Of a stretch of DNA of 64,000 nucleotides, positions 7,495 through 16,763 are shown piece after piece. Source of the DNA: Alphaproteobacteria bacterium (GTDB lineage Bacteria > Pseudomonadota > Alphaproteobacteria > Caulobacterales > Parvularculaceae); contig WGLT01000009.1 of NCBI GenBank assembly GCA_016125425.1, forward strand, positions 227,081-291,080. The letters run 5' to 3'. The stretch's first letter is position 1. Each line of letters starts with the position of its first letter. The position numbers and the translations under genes are program-made. The notes under the pieces are model-generated. The model saw nothing but the letters and a program-made list of their open reading frames with translations, was not told where the DNA came from and made no database searches.

Positions 7495-10392
7495 ATGATG
7501 GCGCGCCTTCTGTCGGCGATCTGCGCCCTGGCTTCTGCGATTTCTTTCGCAGATGCAGCAACCCCGCATGCCGGCTGCGCCGGCTCCGCCGCGATCTGCG
7601 ATGGGAGCGGAGCGGGCCGCTTCGCTCTGATAGAACGCGGCGCGCCAGCCGCGATCTATGCGGATACGGAAGAGTATGCGGGCGTCAAGCGCGCTGCGCG
7701 TAATCTGCGCACGGATCTCGCGGCTATAGGGGGCGCGCGCGGCCTCTTATGGGTCGGACAGGCGCCGCGGGCCGGCGCACGCGTTATTATTGTGGGCTCG
7801 CTCGAAAAGTCGCCCACCGTCGCGCGTCTCGCGCGGGAAGGCAAAATCGACGTTTCGAAGATCAAAGGGCGATGGGAAGCCTTCTTGCAGCAGGTCGTCG
7901 AGGACCCGCTGCCGGGTGTTTCCCGCGCGCTTGTGATCGCGGGTTCGGACAAGCGCGGCGCAATTTACGGGGTATATGATCTTTCCGAACGGGCCGGCGT
8001 TTCTCCCTGGGCGTGGTGGGCGGACGCGCCGGTAAGGCGGGCGAAGAATCTTTACATCGCGTCGGGCCAGCGAACTGACGCGCCCGCCATCCGCTATCGC
8101 GGAATCTTTCTCAATGATGAAAACCCCGCGCTTCTGGGTTGGGCCGACAAAACATTCGGCGGGTTCAATCACAAATTCTATGAACGCGTCTTTGAACTGA
8201 TATTGCGCCTTAAAGGCAATTTTCTCTGGCCCGCGATGTGGGGCAAGGCGTTCTACGACGACGATCCTCTAAACGGCGCGCTCGCCGATGAGATGGGCGT
8301 CGTTATCGGCACATCCCATCACGAACCGATGGCGCGCGCTCAGGAGGAATGGGCCCGCTACGGTCACGGACCGTGGGACTATGAGAAAAACGCCAAAGCG
8401 CTTCGCGCTTTCTGGCGCAAGGGCATCGAGCGCATGGACGGGCGCGAAACGCTCGTCACGATAGGCATGCGGGGCGATGGCGATAAGCCCATGACCGAAC
8501 ACACGGCGATCGGCTTGCTGGAGCGCATTGTCTCCGACCAGAGACAAATCATCGCGGACGTAACCGGCCGGAACGCCTCTGAAACGCCGCAGGTCTGGGC
8601 GCTCTATAAAGAGGTGCAGGATTATTACGACAAGGGGATGAGAGTTCCGGACGACGTAACCTTGCTGTTTTCCGACGACAATTGGGGGAATATCCGCCGG
8701 CTGCCTTCGCCCGGCGCCTCGCGCAAGGGCGGCTACGGCGTTTATTACCACTTCGATTATGTCGGCGCCCCACGCAACTACAAATGGATCAACACGAATC
8801 AGATCGAGCGCGTTTGGGAGCAGATGTCGCTCGCTTACGCTTACGGCGCAAGGCGGCTGTGGATCGTCAATGTCGGCGATTTGAAGCCGATGGAGCTGCC
8901 GATGAGTTTCTTTCTCGATTACGCGTGGAATCCTTCGGCGTGGCCGCTTGAGCGCTTGCCTGACTATACGCGCCGCTGGGCCGCGCGTCAGATCGATGAA
9001 ACGCACGCGGAAGAAATCGCGAAACTTCTGGACCTATATACGAAGTATAATGCGAGACGGAAACCAGAGCTGTTGTCGGCGGATACGTACAGTCTTGTTC
9101 ATTATCGCGAGAGCGAACGCGTCGCGAGCGAATGGAGGGCGCTGGCGGACCGCGCGGAAGCGTTGCGCCGCAAATTGCCTAAGGACGAATTGGACGCATA
9201 CCTGCAACTCGTCTGGTTTCCGATCGAGGCGAGCGCGAATTTGAACGAACTTTATCGGGCGGTCGCTCTCAATCGTCTCTATGCGCGCCAGCGCCGCGTC
9301 GCAACGAACGCCATGGCGACAAAAGCGGAGGAGTATTTTGAAAAAGACGCCGCCCTTACGCGCTTTTATCACCGCAAGATCGCCGGCGGAAAATGGGATC
9401 AGATGATGTCCCAAACCCATATCGGCTACACGTCGTGGCAGCAGCCGGATAAAAACATCATGCCGACGGTCGAGCGCTATGAGGCGCCGCGGGGAAGCGC
9501 GCTGGGCGTCGCCATTGAGGGCGATGCGCGCTTCTGGCCCGGCGGCGGCGGCGAAGCGCTCCTGCCGGCAATGGATTCCCATGCAAGGCGGAGCCGGACG
9601 ATTGAGATCTTCAATCACGGGCGGCGCGCTTTCCGATACCGCATTCGAACGGACGCGCCATGGCTCAGGATTTCCGCCCCCGAGGGACGCGTGAGAGACC
9701 AGATCGCTGTCACGGTGTCCGTCGATTGGGATGCGGCGCCCGCCGGAAGCCATCGCGCAAGAATGGTCATAGAAGGGCCGAATGGCGAGACGGCGGAGGT
9801 CATCGCGCCGATCTTCAAGCCGGAAGCTTCTGTTCGGCGCGGCTTTCTCGAATCGAACGGCGTGGTCGCGATGGAGGCGGCGCATTGCGCGCGCGCTATT
9901 GGCGCGGACGGCGTTCAGTGGAAGGAGATTCCCAATCTGGGCCGGACCGGATCGGGCGTCGCCGCTTTTCCGGAAACCGCGAAATCTCAAAATCCCGGAG
10001 CAGGCGCACGGCTCGAATATGATTTCACGACGTTCGGCGCCGGCGCGAGCACGGTCGAGATTGACGCCGCGCCGAGCCTTGATTTCCGCGGGCGAGGAGG
10101 GCTGCGCTACGCCGTGTCGATGGACGATGGGACGCCAGTCGTCGTCAACATGAATGAAGATGCGTCGGAAGCGGCGTGGGAGAATGACGTCGCTCGCAAC
10201 GCCAATATTCGGCGCGCAATGTTTACAATCGCGACGGCCGGCCGGCACACGCTGAAACTGTGGCGCGTCGACCCGGGAGTCGTCTTCGAGCGTGTCGTGG
10301 CTTTTCGCGGTGATCTGCCGGAAAGCTATCTTGGTCCGCCGGAGAGCGATCGCGTCAGCGCAGCGCCGTGCGAAGGGCTCTCGGCGCCGTAG
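7495..10392 (+). CDS. Secreted GH115 alpha-glucuronidase
   Basis: From the ATG the protein has 965 residues with a Sec signal (MMARLLSAICALASAISFADA). GH115 landmarks are clear: a GSDKRGAIYGVYDLSERAG block, HHEPMARAQEEWARYG, TIGMRGDGDKPM, DDVTLLFSDDNWGNIRRLP and YHFDYVGAPRNYKWINT, followed by a C-terminal beta-rich region of about 350 residues. GH115 enzymes remove (4-O-methyl)glucuronic acid from internal and terminal xylose units of glucuronoxylan. The frame is open from a TTG 30 nt earlier, but the signal peptide favours this ATG. A tiny frame ATG-ACG-AAG-AGA-TGA starts 11 nt before and ends across the second ATG, so the start may be coupled to it. The gene faces away from the epimerase/esterase operon. 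Confidence 0.92.
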   Translation: MMARLLSAICALASAISFADAATPHAGCAGSAAICDGSGAGRFALIERGAPAAIYADTEEYAGVKRAARNLRTDLAAIGGARGLLWVGQAPRAGARVIIVGSLEKSPTVARLAREGKIDVSKIKGRWEAFLQQVVEDPLPGVSRALVIAGSDKRGAIYGVYDLSERAGVSPWAWWADAPVRRAKNLYIASGQRTDAPAIRYRGIFLNDENPALLGWADKTFGGFNHKFYERVFELILRLKGNFLWPAMWGKAFYDDDPLNGALADEMGVVIGTSHHEPMARAQEEWARYGHGPWDYEKNAKALRAFWRKGIERMDGRETLVTIGMRGDGDKPMTEHTAIGLLERIVSDQRQIIADVTGRNASETPQVWALYKEVQDYYDKGMRVPDDVTLLFSDDNWGNIRRLPSPGASRKGGYGVYYHFDYVGAPRNYKWINTNQIERVWEQMSLAYAYGARRLWIVNVGDLKPMELPMSFFLDYAWNPSAWPLERLPDYTRRWAARQIDETHAEEIAKLLDLYTKYNARRKPELLSADTYSLVHYRESERVASEWRALADRAEALRRKLPKDELDAYLQLVWFPIEASANLNELYRAVALNRLYARQRRVATNAMATKAEEYFEKDAALTRFYHRKIAGGKWDQMMSQTHIGYTSWQQPDKNIMPTVERYEAPRGSALGVAIEGDARFWPGGGGEALLPAMDSHARRSRTIEIFNHGRRAFRYRIRTDAPWLRISAPEGRVRDQIAVTVSVDWDAAPAGSHRARMVIEGPNGETAEVIAPIFKPEASVRRGFLESNGVVAMEAAHCARAIGADGVQWKEIPNLGRTGSGVAAFPETAKSQNPGAGARLEYDFTTFGAGASTVEIDAAPSLDFRGRGGLRYAVSMDDGTPVVVNMNEDASEAAWENDVARNANIRRAMFTIATAGRHTLKLWRVDPGVVFERVVAFRGDLPESYLGPPESDRVSAAPCEGLSAP

Positions 10393-10658
10393 ACCTTCGG
10401 TTCACATGGCGGCCATGTCCGGGCGAATCCTTATTCAAGCGCGTCCGCCTGCATTCGATCGCGCGGCCGCGCGATCGCAATACAGCCGTCGGCGGGCGCG
10501 GCGTTCGGGATTTCGAAGAGGGCCGTCGGAGAATTTTCTGGTGCATTGATCCGCAATCGATGTTAGCCTTAACATTTGACGGGGCGACGCCGAAAGCGGC
10601 GGATCGCAACCGCTGCAAAACAATCAAAGGCCGAAATCGGCCCAAAGGGGAGCGACAA
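10393..10658. other. 266-nt gap between GH115 and symporter genes
   Basis: No plausible small gene is present. The gap holds the palindrome at 10560-10575 and the purine-rich ribosome site AAAGGGGAG before the symporter. It is long enough for an independent promoter, so the symporter-GH3 pair is probably its own transcription unit. Confidence 0.5.
10560..10575. promoter_or_regulatory. Candidate LacI/XylR-type operator upstream of the sugar symporter
   Basis: ATGTTA-GCCT-TAACAT is a perfect 6-4-6 inverted repeat 84 bases before the symporter start. The TGTTAGC...TAACA pattern is similar to xylose-responsive LacI-family operators of Caulobacter, as I remember them. The regulator itself is not encoded nearby in the window. 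Confidence 0.5.
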
Positions 10659-12158
10659 TTGACTGAACAGCCACTCTCGCCCGCCGCCGCGAAGGATGAA
10701 GATTTCAGCTTCGTGCTTCTCGTAACCATTGTCGCCACGATTGGCGGCTTTCTGTTCGGATTTGACAGCGGCGTGATCAACGGAACTGTTGACGGGCTGA
10801 AGGCCGCTTTCCATTCCACAAGCATCGGAACGGGTTTTAACGTCGCTTCGATGTTGCTCGGCTGCGCCGCCGGCGCCGCATTTGCGGGTTCGCTTTCCGA
10901 TCTATTCGGCCGACGGACGATGATGATCATCGCCGCTGTGTTTTTCATCGTCAGCGCCTGGGGGTCGGGGGTCGCCGGATCGTCGTTCGAGTTCATAATC
11001 TATCGCGCTTTGGGCGGACTCGCCGTGGGCGCGGCGAGCGTCATGGCGCCCGCTTACATTTCGGAAGTCGCGCCCGCGCATATGCGCGGGCGGCTGTCTT
11101 CAATTCAGCAGGTCGCCATCATCGCCGGACTGTTTATGGCGTTTCTCAGCAATTACCTGATTGCGCATTCCGCGGGATCGGCGCTCTCCAAATGGGTTTT
11201 CGGCTTCGCGGCCTGGCGCTGGATGTTCTGGATGGAGCTGTTTCCCGCAGGCCTGTTTCTGATCCTGCTGTTCCTCATCCCGGAGAGCCCCCGCTATCTC
11301 GTCGCAAAGGGCGCGACCGAAAAGGCGGAGAGCGTTCTGGCGCGGGTCGCCGGCCGCGGAAAGGCGGCGGCGAAGGTCGAGGAGATTCAAAATTCATTGA
11401 TCCACGAATTGAGGCCGAGTCTCGGCGACATCCTTCACAGCAAAACCGGTCTCAAGCCGATCGTTTGGGTAGGCATCGGCCTCGCCACGTTCCAGCAACT
11501 CGTCGGGATCAATGTCATCTTCTATTACGGCGCGGTGCTCTGGCAGGCGGCCGGCCTGACCGAGAATGACGCCCTTCTCGTCAATGTCCTTTCGGGCGGA
11601 TTGAGCATCGGGTCCGTGATCCTCGCGCTGATGGTGATCGACAAAATCGGCCGCAAGCCGATGCTGGTGATCGGCTCTGTGGGCATGGCGGTGACTTTAG
11701 GACTCGCCGCCTTTGCTTTTTCGACGGGAACGCTGCTCAGCAAGGGCGCGATCATCGAGGCGGGGACTGTGCTCGCGAACGGAACCGCCTATGCGGAAAG
11801 GACCGTGCTGGCGAACGATCTGCTCGATCTTAATCCGCAAATGGGCCTGCTCGCGCTTGTCGCGGCGAATCTTTACGTGATGTTTTTCAACTTTTCGTGG
11901 GGGCCGGTCATGTGGGTCATGCTCGGAGAGATGTTTCCGAACCAGATTCGCGGCTCGGGGCTCGCCGTGTCCGGCTTCTTTCAGTGGATTTCGAATTTCG
12001 CCATCACCATGACATTCCCAATCATGTTGGCGGCGCCCGGAATAGGGCTGACCGGAGCATATGGATTTTACACACTATGCGCCTTCATTTCGATCTTCTT
12101 CGTACTGATGGCGGTCAGGGAGACGAAAGGGCTTGAACTTGAAGAAATGAAGGGATGA
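10659..12158 (+). CDS. MFS sugar:proton symporter (SP family, XylE/GalP-like)
   Basis: The 499-residue inner-membrane protein has the twelve hydrophobic segments of the sugar porter family. Signatures include GGFLFGFDSGVINGTVDGL in helix 1, DLFGRR in loop 2-3, PESPRYLVAKG after helix 6, QQLVGINVIFYYG in helix 7 and DKIGRKPML in loop 8-9. It should import a monosaccharide, probably xylose or glucose freed by the neighbouring hydrolases, with protons. The TTG start is selected because AAAGGGGAG lies six bases upstream and the protein then begins normally; a longer frame runs upstream but has no transporter-like content. The GH3/PA14 gene follows after 81 nt on the same strand. Confidence 0.88.
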   Translation: MTEQPLSPAAAKDEDFSFVLLVTIVATIGGFLFGFDSGVINGTVDGLKAAFHSTSIGTGFNVASMLLGCAAGAAFAGSLSDLFGRRTMMIIAAVFFIVSAWGSGVAGSSFEFIIYRALGGLAVGAASVMAPAYISEVAPAHMRGRLSSIQQVAIIAGLFMAFLSNYLIAHSAGSALSKWVFGFAAWRWMFWMELFPAGLFLILLFLIPESPRYLVAKGATEKAESVLARVAGRGKAAAKVEEIQNSLIHELRPSLGDILHSKTGLKPIVWVGIGLATFQQLVGINVIFYYGAVLWQAAGLTENDALLVNVLSGGLSIGSVILALMVIDKIGRKPMLVIGSVGMAVTLGLAAFAFSTGTLLSKGAIIEAGTVLANGTAYAERTVLANDLLDLNPQMGLLALVAANLYVMFFNFSWGPVMWVMLGEMFPNQIRGSGLAVSGFFQWISNFAITMTFPIMLAAPGIGLTGAYGFYTLCAFISIFFVLMAVRETKGLELEEMKG

Positions 12159-12239
12159 GCGAGCCGGGCGGGTCTGCGCCCGTGCGAGACCTGATGACGC
12201 GACAAGCGCTGCGAAACGCCGGGAAAGGAAGATAATCCT

Positions 12240-14966
12240 ATGCAAAGGCCAAAACTCACAGACAGGGCGATGGGCTTCGCCCGCCGCTCGACCGGCCTCG
12301 GAGCGGTGTTTTTATCGATCCTGGCCGCCGGCCTATCGGCATGCGGGCGCGACCAGCCGCAGGCGCACAGCGACTCCTCCGCCGCGGCGACGGAAGCCGA
12401 GCCGCTCTACAAGAATGCGTCCGCCCCGATTGACGCCCGGGCGGCTGATCTCGTTGCGCGCCTTACGTTGCAGGAGAAGGCCGAACAGCTCGGTTATGAC
12501 GCGCCCGCGATCAAGCGGCTCGGCGTCCCGAAATACAATTGGTGGAATGAGGGGCTGCATGGCGTGGCCCGCGCGGGGAACGCCACAGTGTTCCCTCAGG
12601 CTATCGGCATGGCGGCGACCTGGGACGCGTCCTTGATGCGCGGGGCGGCGGACGTCATCAGCACCGAGTTCCGCGCGAAATATCTGAAGACCCTAGGCCC
12701 TGACGGCGGCAGCGATTGGTATCGCGGATTGACCGTTTGGTCGCCGAATATCAACATTTTCCGCGATCCGCGTTGGGGCAGGGGGCAGGAGACTTACGGC
12801 GAGGATCCTTACCTGACCTCGCAAATGGCGGTCGCATTCATACATGGTCTGCAGGGAGACGATCCGAAATTCCTGAAGACGATCGCGACCGCCAAACACT
12901 TCGCGGTGCATAGCGGCCCGGAGTCGAACCGCCATCGCGAAGACGTTCATCCCTCGCCGCATGATTTGGAGGACACCTATTTGCCCGCCTTCAGGGCCGC
13001 GGTGGTCGACGGCGGCGTTGAATCTGTCATGTGCGCATACAACGCGATCGACGGCGTGCCCGCATGCGCTGATTCCGCCCTTCTCGAAGACAGGCTTCGC
13101 AAGGACTGGGGATTTAAAGGATATGTCGTTTCAGATTGCGGCGCGGCGGCGAACATCTATCGCAAGGACGCGCTGCATTATGTCGACGACCCTGTCAAAG
13201 CCGTCTCTCTCGCTTTCACGGCGGGCATGGACATTATCTGCGGCGATTTCCGCAATAACTGGACTACGGAAACCGATCATATCGTCGAGGCGGTCAAACA
13301 GGGTCTGATGAAGGAGGCGGTGATCGACAAGTCGCTCGAGCGCCTCTTCGCCGCGCGAATGCGGCTTGGCATGTTCGAACCGGCGAATGGGCGGCCGTTT
13401 TCGGACATAACGGCAGCGGACTACGACACGGACGCGCACCGGGAACTGGCCGCGCGCATGGCCCGCGAGTCGATGGTGCTGTTAAAGAACGACGGACTTT
13501 TGCCTTTCCGCGCTTCGCCGAAGACGATCGCCGTCATCGGACCCAACGCCGATAGCCTCGAAGCGCTTGTCGGCAATTATCACGGCATCCCTTCAAAGCC
13601 GGTGACTGTTCTCGACGGGTTGCGCGCGCGGTTTCCCAATTCCCGGATTATCTACGCTGAAGGGACGGGCGTCATCGGCAAAGCCGATCCGGCTGTTCCG
13701 GACGAGGCGCTGTGCGTGGATCCTGAGTGCAAATCGCACGGCCTGAAAGCTGAATATTTCGATGGCGGCGACGTCTCAGGCGAGCCCCGAAAAACCGCCG
13801 TGGAGCAAAACGCGGCGATAATGTGGTCGGGAGCCGAAAGGAACAGCTCGATCCGCTGGAGCGGCGCGCTTGTTCCTTCGAAGACCGGCGCCTATCAGAT
13901 CCGCTTTGACAGCCGCAACGGCTATCGGATTTGGATCGGCGACCGGCTTCTCATAGACGCTTGGGATACGGAGGAATCGGACGCCCCCGCGACCGGATCC
14001 ATTTTGCTGGAGGCGGGCAAGACCTATCCCATTCGTATCGAAGCGCGACAGGTCGGCCAAAGCGGATATGAGCGGCTTGTCTGGAATCCGCCCGGCGATC
14101 GCGAGGAAGAGGCGGTTGCGGCCGCTGCAAGCGCAGACGTCGTTGTGTTCGTTGCGGGCTTGTCCCCGCGCGTTGAAGGCGAAGAAATGCGAGTTGAGGC
14201 GCCGGGCTTTTCCGGCGGCGACCGCACCAGCCTCGATCTTCCTGCGCCGCAAGAGGCGCTGCTCAGAAAAGTTGTCGCCGCCGGGAAACCGGTCGTTCTC
14301 GTTCTCATGAACGGGAGCGCGCTCGGCGTAAACTGGGCGGACGCCCATGTCGGCGCGATCATTGAGGCGTGGTATCCGGGCGAAGAAGGCGGCTCGGCGG
14401 TCGCCTCGCTTCTGGCGGGCGATTACAGTCCTGCGGGGCGCTTGCCGGTGACATTCTACAAGTCGGTTGATCAATTGCCGGACTTTGAAAACTACGCAAT
14501 GACCGGCCGAACCTACAAGTACTTCACAGGCGAGCCGCTTTATCCATTCGGATACGGACTGAGCTATACGTCATTTTCCTACGCCAATGCGAAAGTCAGC
14601 AGCGCTGAGGTCAGCGCCGGGGACCCGGTGACCGTCTCGGCGGAGGTAACGAACACCGGCGCGATGGACGGCGATGAAGTCGTCGAACTCTATCTGGCGC
14701 ATCCTGGCGTCAAGGGCGCGCCCATACGCTCGCTCGAAGGCTTCAAGCGGATCCATCTCAAAAAGGGCGAGACGAAAACCGTAGAGTTCTCGCTGAGTGG
14801 GCGGGCGATGAGCGTCGTCGACAGCGCAGGCCGGCGCCGGATCGATCCCGGGACGGTCGAAGTCTGGATTGGCGGCGGCCAGCCCGTCCGGCGCGCCGGA
14901 ATGGCTGAAGCGGCCGGCGTTCAGACGAAATTCGAAGTCAGCGGAAGCGCGACAGTAAGCGAATGA
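12240..14966 (+). CDS. GH3 beta-xylosidase/beta-glucosidase lipoprotein with inserted PA14 domain
   Basis: The protein has 908 residues with a lipoprotein signal ending LSAC (Cys35). The GH3 barrel carries YNWWNEGLHGVARAG and the nucleophile block GYVVSDCGAA (Asp about 299), the pattern of the XylA/BglX-plant xylosidase branch. A PA14 carbohydrate-binding domain (about residues 500-615, beginning LKAEYFDGG) is inserted in the second GH3 domain. The fibronectin-III-like end contains DEVVELYLAHPG. PA14 insertions in GH3 enzymes usually limit or shape the active site toward short oligosaccharides. The expected role is cleaving xylo- or gluco-oligomers in the periplasm before import by the symporter encoded just upstream. 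Substrate (xylose or glucose) is not decided by the sequence. Confidence 0.9.
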   Translation: MQRPKLTDRAMGFARRSTGLGAVFLSILAAGLSACGRDQPQAHSDSSAAATEAEPLYKNASAPIDARAADLVARLTLQEKAEQLGYDAPAIKRLGVPKYNWWNEGLHGVARAGNATVFPQAIGMAATWDASLMRGAADVISTEFRAKYLKTLGPDGGSDWYRGLTVWSPNINIFRDPRWGRGQETYGEDPYLTSQMAVAFIHGLQGDDPKFLKTIATAKHFAVHSGPESNRHREDVHPSPHDLEDTYLPAFRAAVVDGGVESVMCAYNAIDGVPACADSALLEDRLRKDWGFKGYVVSDCGAAANIYRKDALHYVDDPVKAVSLAFTAGMDIICGDFRNNWTTETDHIVEAVKQGLMKEAVIDKSLERLFAARMRLGMFEPANGRPFSDITAADYDTDAHRELAARMARESMVLLKNDGLLPFRASPKTIAVIGPNADSLEALVGNYHGIPSKPVTVLDGLRARFPNSRIIYAEGTGVIGKADPAVPDEALCVDPECKSHGLKAEYFDGGDVSGEPRKTAVEQNAAIMWSGAERNSSIRWSGALVPSKTGAYQIRFDSRNGYRIWIGDRLLIDAWDTEESDAPATGSILLEAGKTYPIRIEARQVGQSGYERLVWNPPGDREEEAVAAAASADVVVFVAGLSPRVEGEEMRVEAPGFSGGDRTSLDLPAPQEALLRKVVAAGKPVVLVLMNGSALGVNWADAHVGAIIEAWYPGEEGGSAVASLLAGDYSPAGRLPVTFYKSVDQLPDFENYAMTGRTYKYFTGEPLYPFGYGLSYTSFSYANAKVSSAEVSAGDPVTVSAEVTNTGAMDGDEVVELYLAHPGVKGAPIRSLEGFKRIHLKKGETKTVEFSLSGRAMSVVDSAGRRRIDPGTVEVWIGGGQPVRRAGMAEAAGVQTKFEVSGSATVSE

Positions 14967-15116
14967 GCCCGCTTGCGTCGCAGGCTTTCGGAGCGGGCGA
15001 CGCGATTCACCACGCCGCTTGAGGCGCGATCGTCGAAACTCGATCTCGGATCATGGTCAAGGTTTGCGCGGCGAATTCGGACTGCGCCGCTCCGTCGGCG
15101 CGGATGAGGAGCGCGT

Positions 15117-15653
15117 TTAGCCGGCGTAACTCTCTTCCGAGGCGCCTGCATCATGATCGGCCTCCCGGGCGAGAACGAATAGAAGATCGGACAACCGGTT
15201 GATGTAGGGCAGGGCCTGACGCTTCTTTTCGTCCGGCAGCAAAGACAGAGTGCGTTCGGTGCGCCGCGCGACGACGCGAGCCTGATGCAGCCAGCAGCCG
15301 GGCTCGCTCTGGCCCGGATATATGAAATCCTTGAGCGGCGGCAGTCCCGCCTGAATTTCGTCGATCAGGGATTCAAGCCTTTCGACGGCGCCGATTTCCA
15401 GCCGAAAGCGCTCATTATGTTTATGGCCTTGATAGCTGATCATCGCGCTCAGCTGATACAGCGCCTTTTGCGCCGATTTCAGCACGGCGTCGCGCTTTGG
15501 GCGAGCAAGGCGCGCGAATCCCAGGGCGACTGACAGCTCGTCGAGGTCGCCGACAGCCGCAATATGGCGGTCGGCTTTTGAAACCCGTTCGCCGGAAAGC
15601 ATGGATGTCTCTCCGGCGTCGCCGCCGCGGGTGTAGACCTTTGTGTCAGCCAT
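15117..15653 (-). CDS. PduO-type cob(I)alamin adenosyltransferase
   Basis: The 178-residue protein transfers the adenosyl group of ATP to cob(I)alamin, making adenosylcobalamin. The family motifs are present: the ATP-binding start YTRGGDAGETSML, then SKADRHIAAVGDLDELS, the central block WLHQARVVARRTERTL, and the C-terminal YINRLSDLLFVLARE. The start is at MADTKVY because this gives the normal family N-terminus; the upstream extension is out of character. It lies 35 nt downstream of the LysR gene on the same strand. It faces away from the icmF operon, whose mutase needs this cofactor, so a dedicated cofactor supply is likely. Confidence 0.93.
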   Translation of the reverse strand: MADTKVYTRGGDAGETSMLSGERVSKADRHIAAVGDLDELSVALGFARLARPKRDAVLKSAQKALYQLSAMISYQGHKHNERFRLEIGAVERLESLIDEIQAGLPPLKDFIYPGQSEPGCWLHQARVVARRTERTLSLLPDEKKRQALPYINRLSDLLFVLAREADHDAGASEESYAG

Positions 15654-15688
15654 CGTTTGCACGCTTTCTTTGCTTCGGAGGCGCAGGA

Positions 15689-16585
15689 TCAGACGCCGGG
15701 CGGATAGTCTTGCAGCGTCGCCTGAAATGCGCAAACGGCCGGCGTCGGCAGCCAACGCTTTCTTACGGCGAATCCTACGGCAAGCGGTTCGAAAAAGGCA
15801 ATGTCGAGCAACGCGAAGCGTCGTGCAAACGCGCCTGTCCGCGCATATTCGTCGCTGATGACGCCGATGGCGTCGCTTTTAGCGACGATATCGGCGACCA
15901 GCGGGAAATATTCGACGACATGCATGCGTCTGGACGCGTCGCCGCCGGCGCGGACGAACAATTCGCGCAATCGGTCGGCATGCCAGCTCATCCGGTCCGG
16001 AGCGATCACCGGATAAGCGGAAATCGCTTCCCTGCTCAGATCGGATTTGGCGGCCAGAGGATGACGTTTGCGCGCGAAGAGGTGGGTTTTCAGATCGCCA
16101 AGGCGCGTGAACGCAAACGCTTCGTCCCCGACGATCGCATTTTCCGGTCCCACGAGGACATCGATGTCGCCGCGTCGCAGCGCGCGAATGCCGGCGCCGC
16201 CTGACATGGCTTCGAGGTGGACCCGCAATTCGGCCCGTCGTTGCATCAGCTCGATGATCGCCTTGTTGACCAGCCCCTGCATGGAGGCGGGGCTGACGCC
16301 CACGCGAATGAGCGTTTCGCCGGCTTCGCGCGCCATCCGGGCGTCCTCCGAAAGCTGGTCGAGATCGGAAATGATGCGCGCCGCCCGGTTGATGAAATCC
16401 CGTCCCCGGTCGGTCGCGACGACATCGCGGGCGCGCCTGTCGAAAAGCGCGTAGCCGATTTCGGTTTCAATGTCGGCGAGGCTTCGGCTGATGGTGGATT
16501 GAGTCAGGCCGAGCGCCCGCGCGGCGGCGCTGATGGAGCCCGCGCGGTCCACGGCCACGACATGCTTTAACTTGATGGCGTTCAT
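15689..16585 (-). CDS. LysR-family transcriptional regulator of the acyl-CoA dehydrogenase/icmF locus
   Basis: The protein has 298 residues. The winged helix-turn-helix is at the N-terminus (AGSISAAARALGLTQSTISR, about residues 15-34), followed by the linker helix and a co-inducer domain with the usual two-lobed pattern. It is divergently transcribed from the acyl-CoA dehydrogenase gene, and two dyads with LysR character lie in the shared promoter. It is upstream of the adenosyltransferase in a probable operon. The inducer is probably an acyl-CoA or organic acid processed by the locus, but nothing in the sequence identifies it. Confidence 0.92.
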   Translation of the reverse strand: MNAIKLKHVVAVDRAGSISAAARALGLTQSTISRSLADIETEIGYALFDRRARDVVATDRGRDFINRAARIISDLDQLSEDARMAREAGETLIRVGVSPASMQGLVNKAIIELMQRRAELRVHLEAMSGGAGIRALRRGDIDVLVGPENAIVGDEAFAFTRLGDLKTHLFARKRHPLAAKSDLSREAISAYPVIAPDRMSWHADRLRELFVRAGGDASRRMHVVEYFPLVADIVAKSDAIGVISDEYARTGAFARRFALLDIAFFEPLAVGFAVRKRWLPTPAVCAFQATLQDYPPGV

Positions 16586-16589
16586 AACC

Positions 16590-16628
16590 TATGCACAAAA
16601 CGCATATTACGCGCAAATTATGCATTTG
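16590..16628. promoter_or_regulatory. Paired LysR-type dyads in the lysR/acyl-CoA dehydrogenase divergent promoter
   Basis: TATGC-ACAAAAC-GCATA at 16590-16606 contains the T-N11-A core expected of LysR sites. CAAAT-TATGC-ATTTG at 16614-16628 is a second perfect dyad 24 bases further. Both are immediately upstream of lysR, which suits autorepression and activation of the divergent operon. This assignment rests on geometry only. Confidence 0.55.
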
Positions 16629-16763
16629 ACAAATGTCTGTGGGAAGCTGCACAAAGAGCGAAAAGCGCGCGCGGCGTCACGCGACGCGCCCCTTTTGGCG
16701 CGCCTTGTTCGGCGGACGCGGGCGAGGCGGAAGCGACCGGACTGGAAAAGGAAATCTCACCGC

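Noticed and set aside
9034..10248. 404-codon reverse-strand frame inside GH115
   Set aside because: It mirrors the GH115 coding frame, lacks family motifs and is rich in Arg/Ala/Pro as expected for an antisense shadow.
14967..14998. GCCCGCT/AGCGGGC hairpin after the GH3-PA14 gene as a terminator
   Set aside because: The loop is 18 bases and no T-run follows, so it is not supported as an intrinsic terminator.
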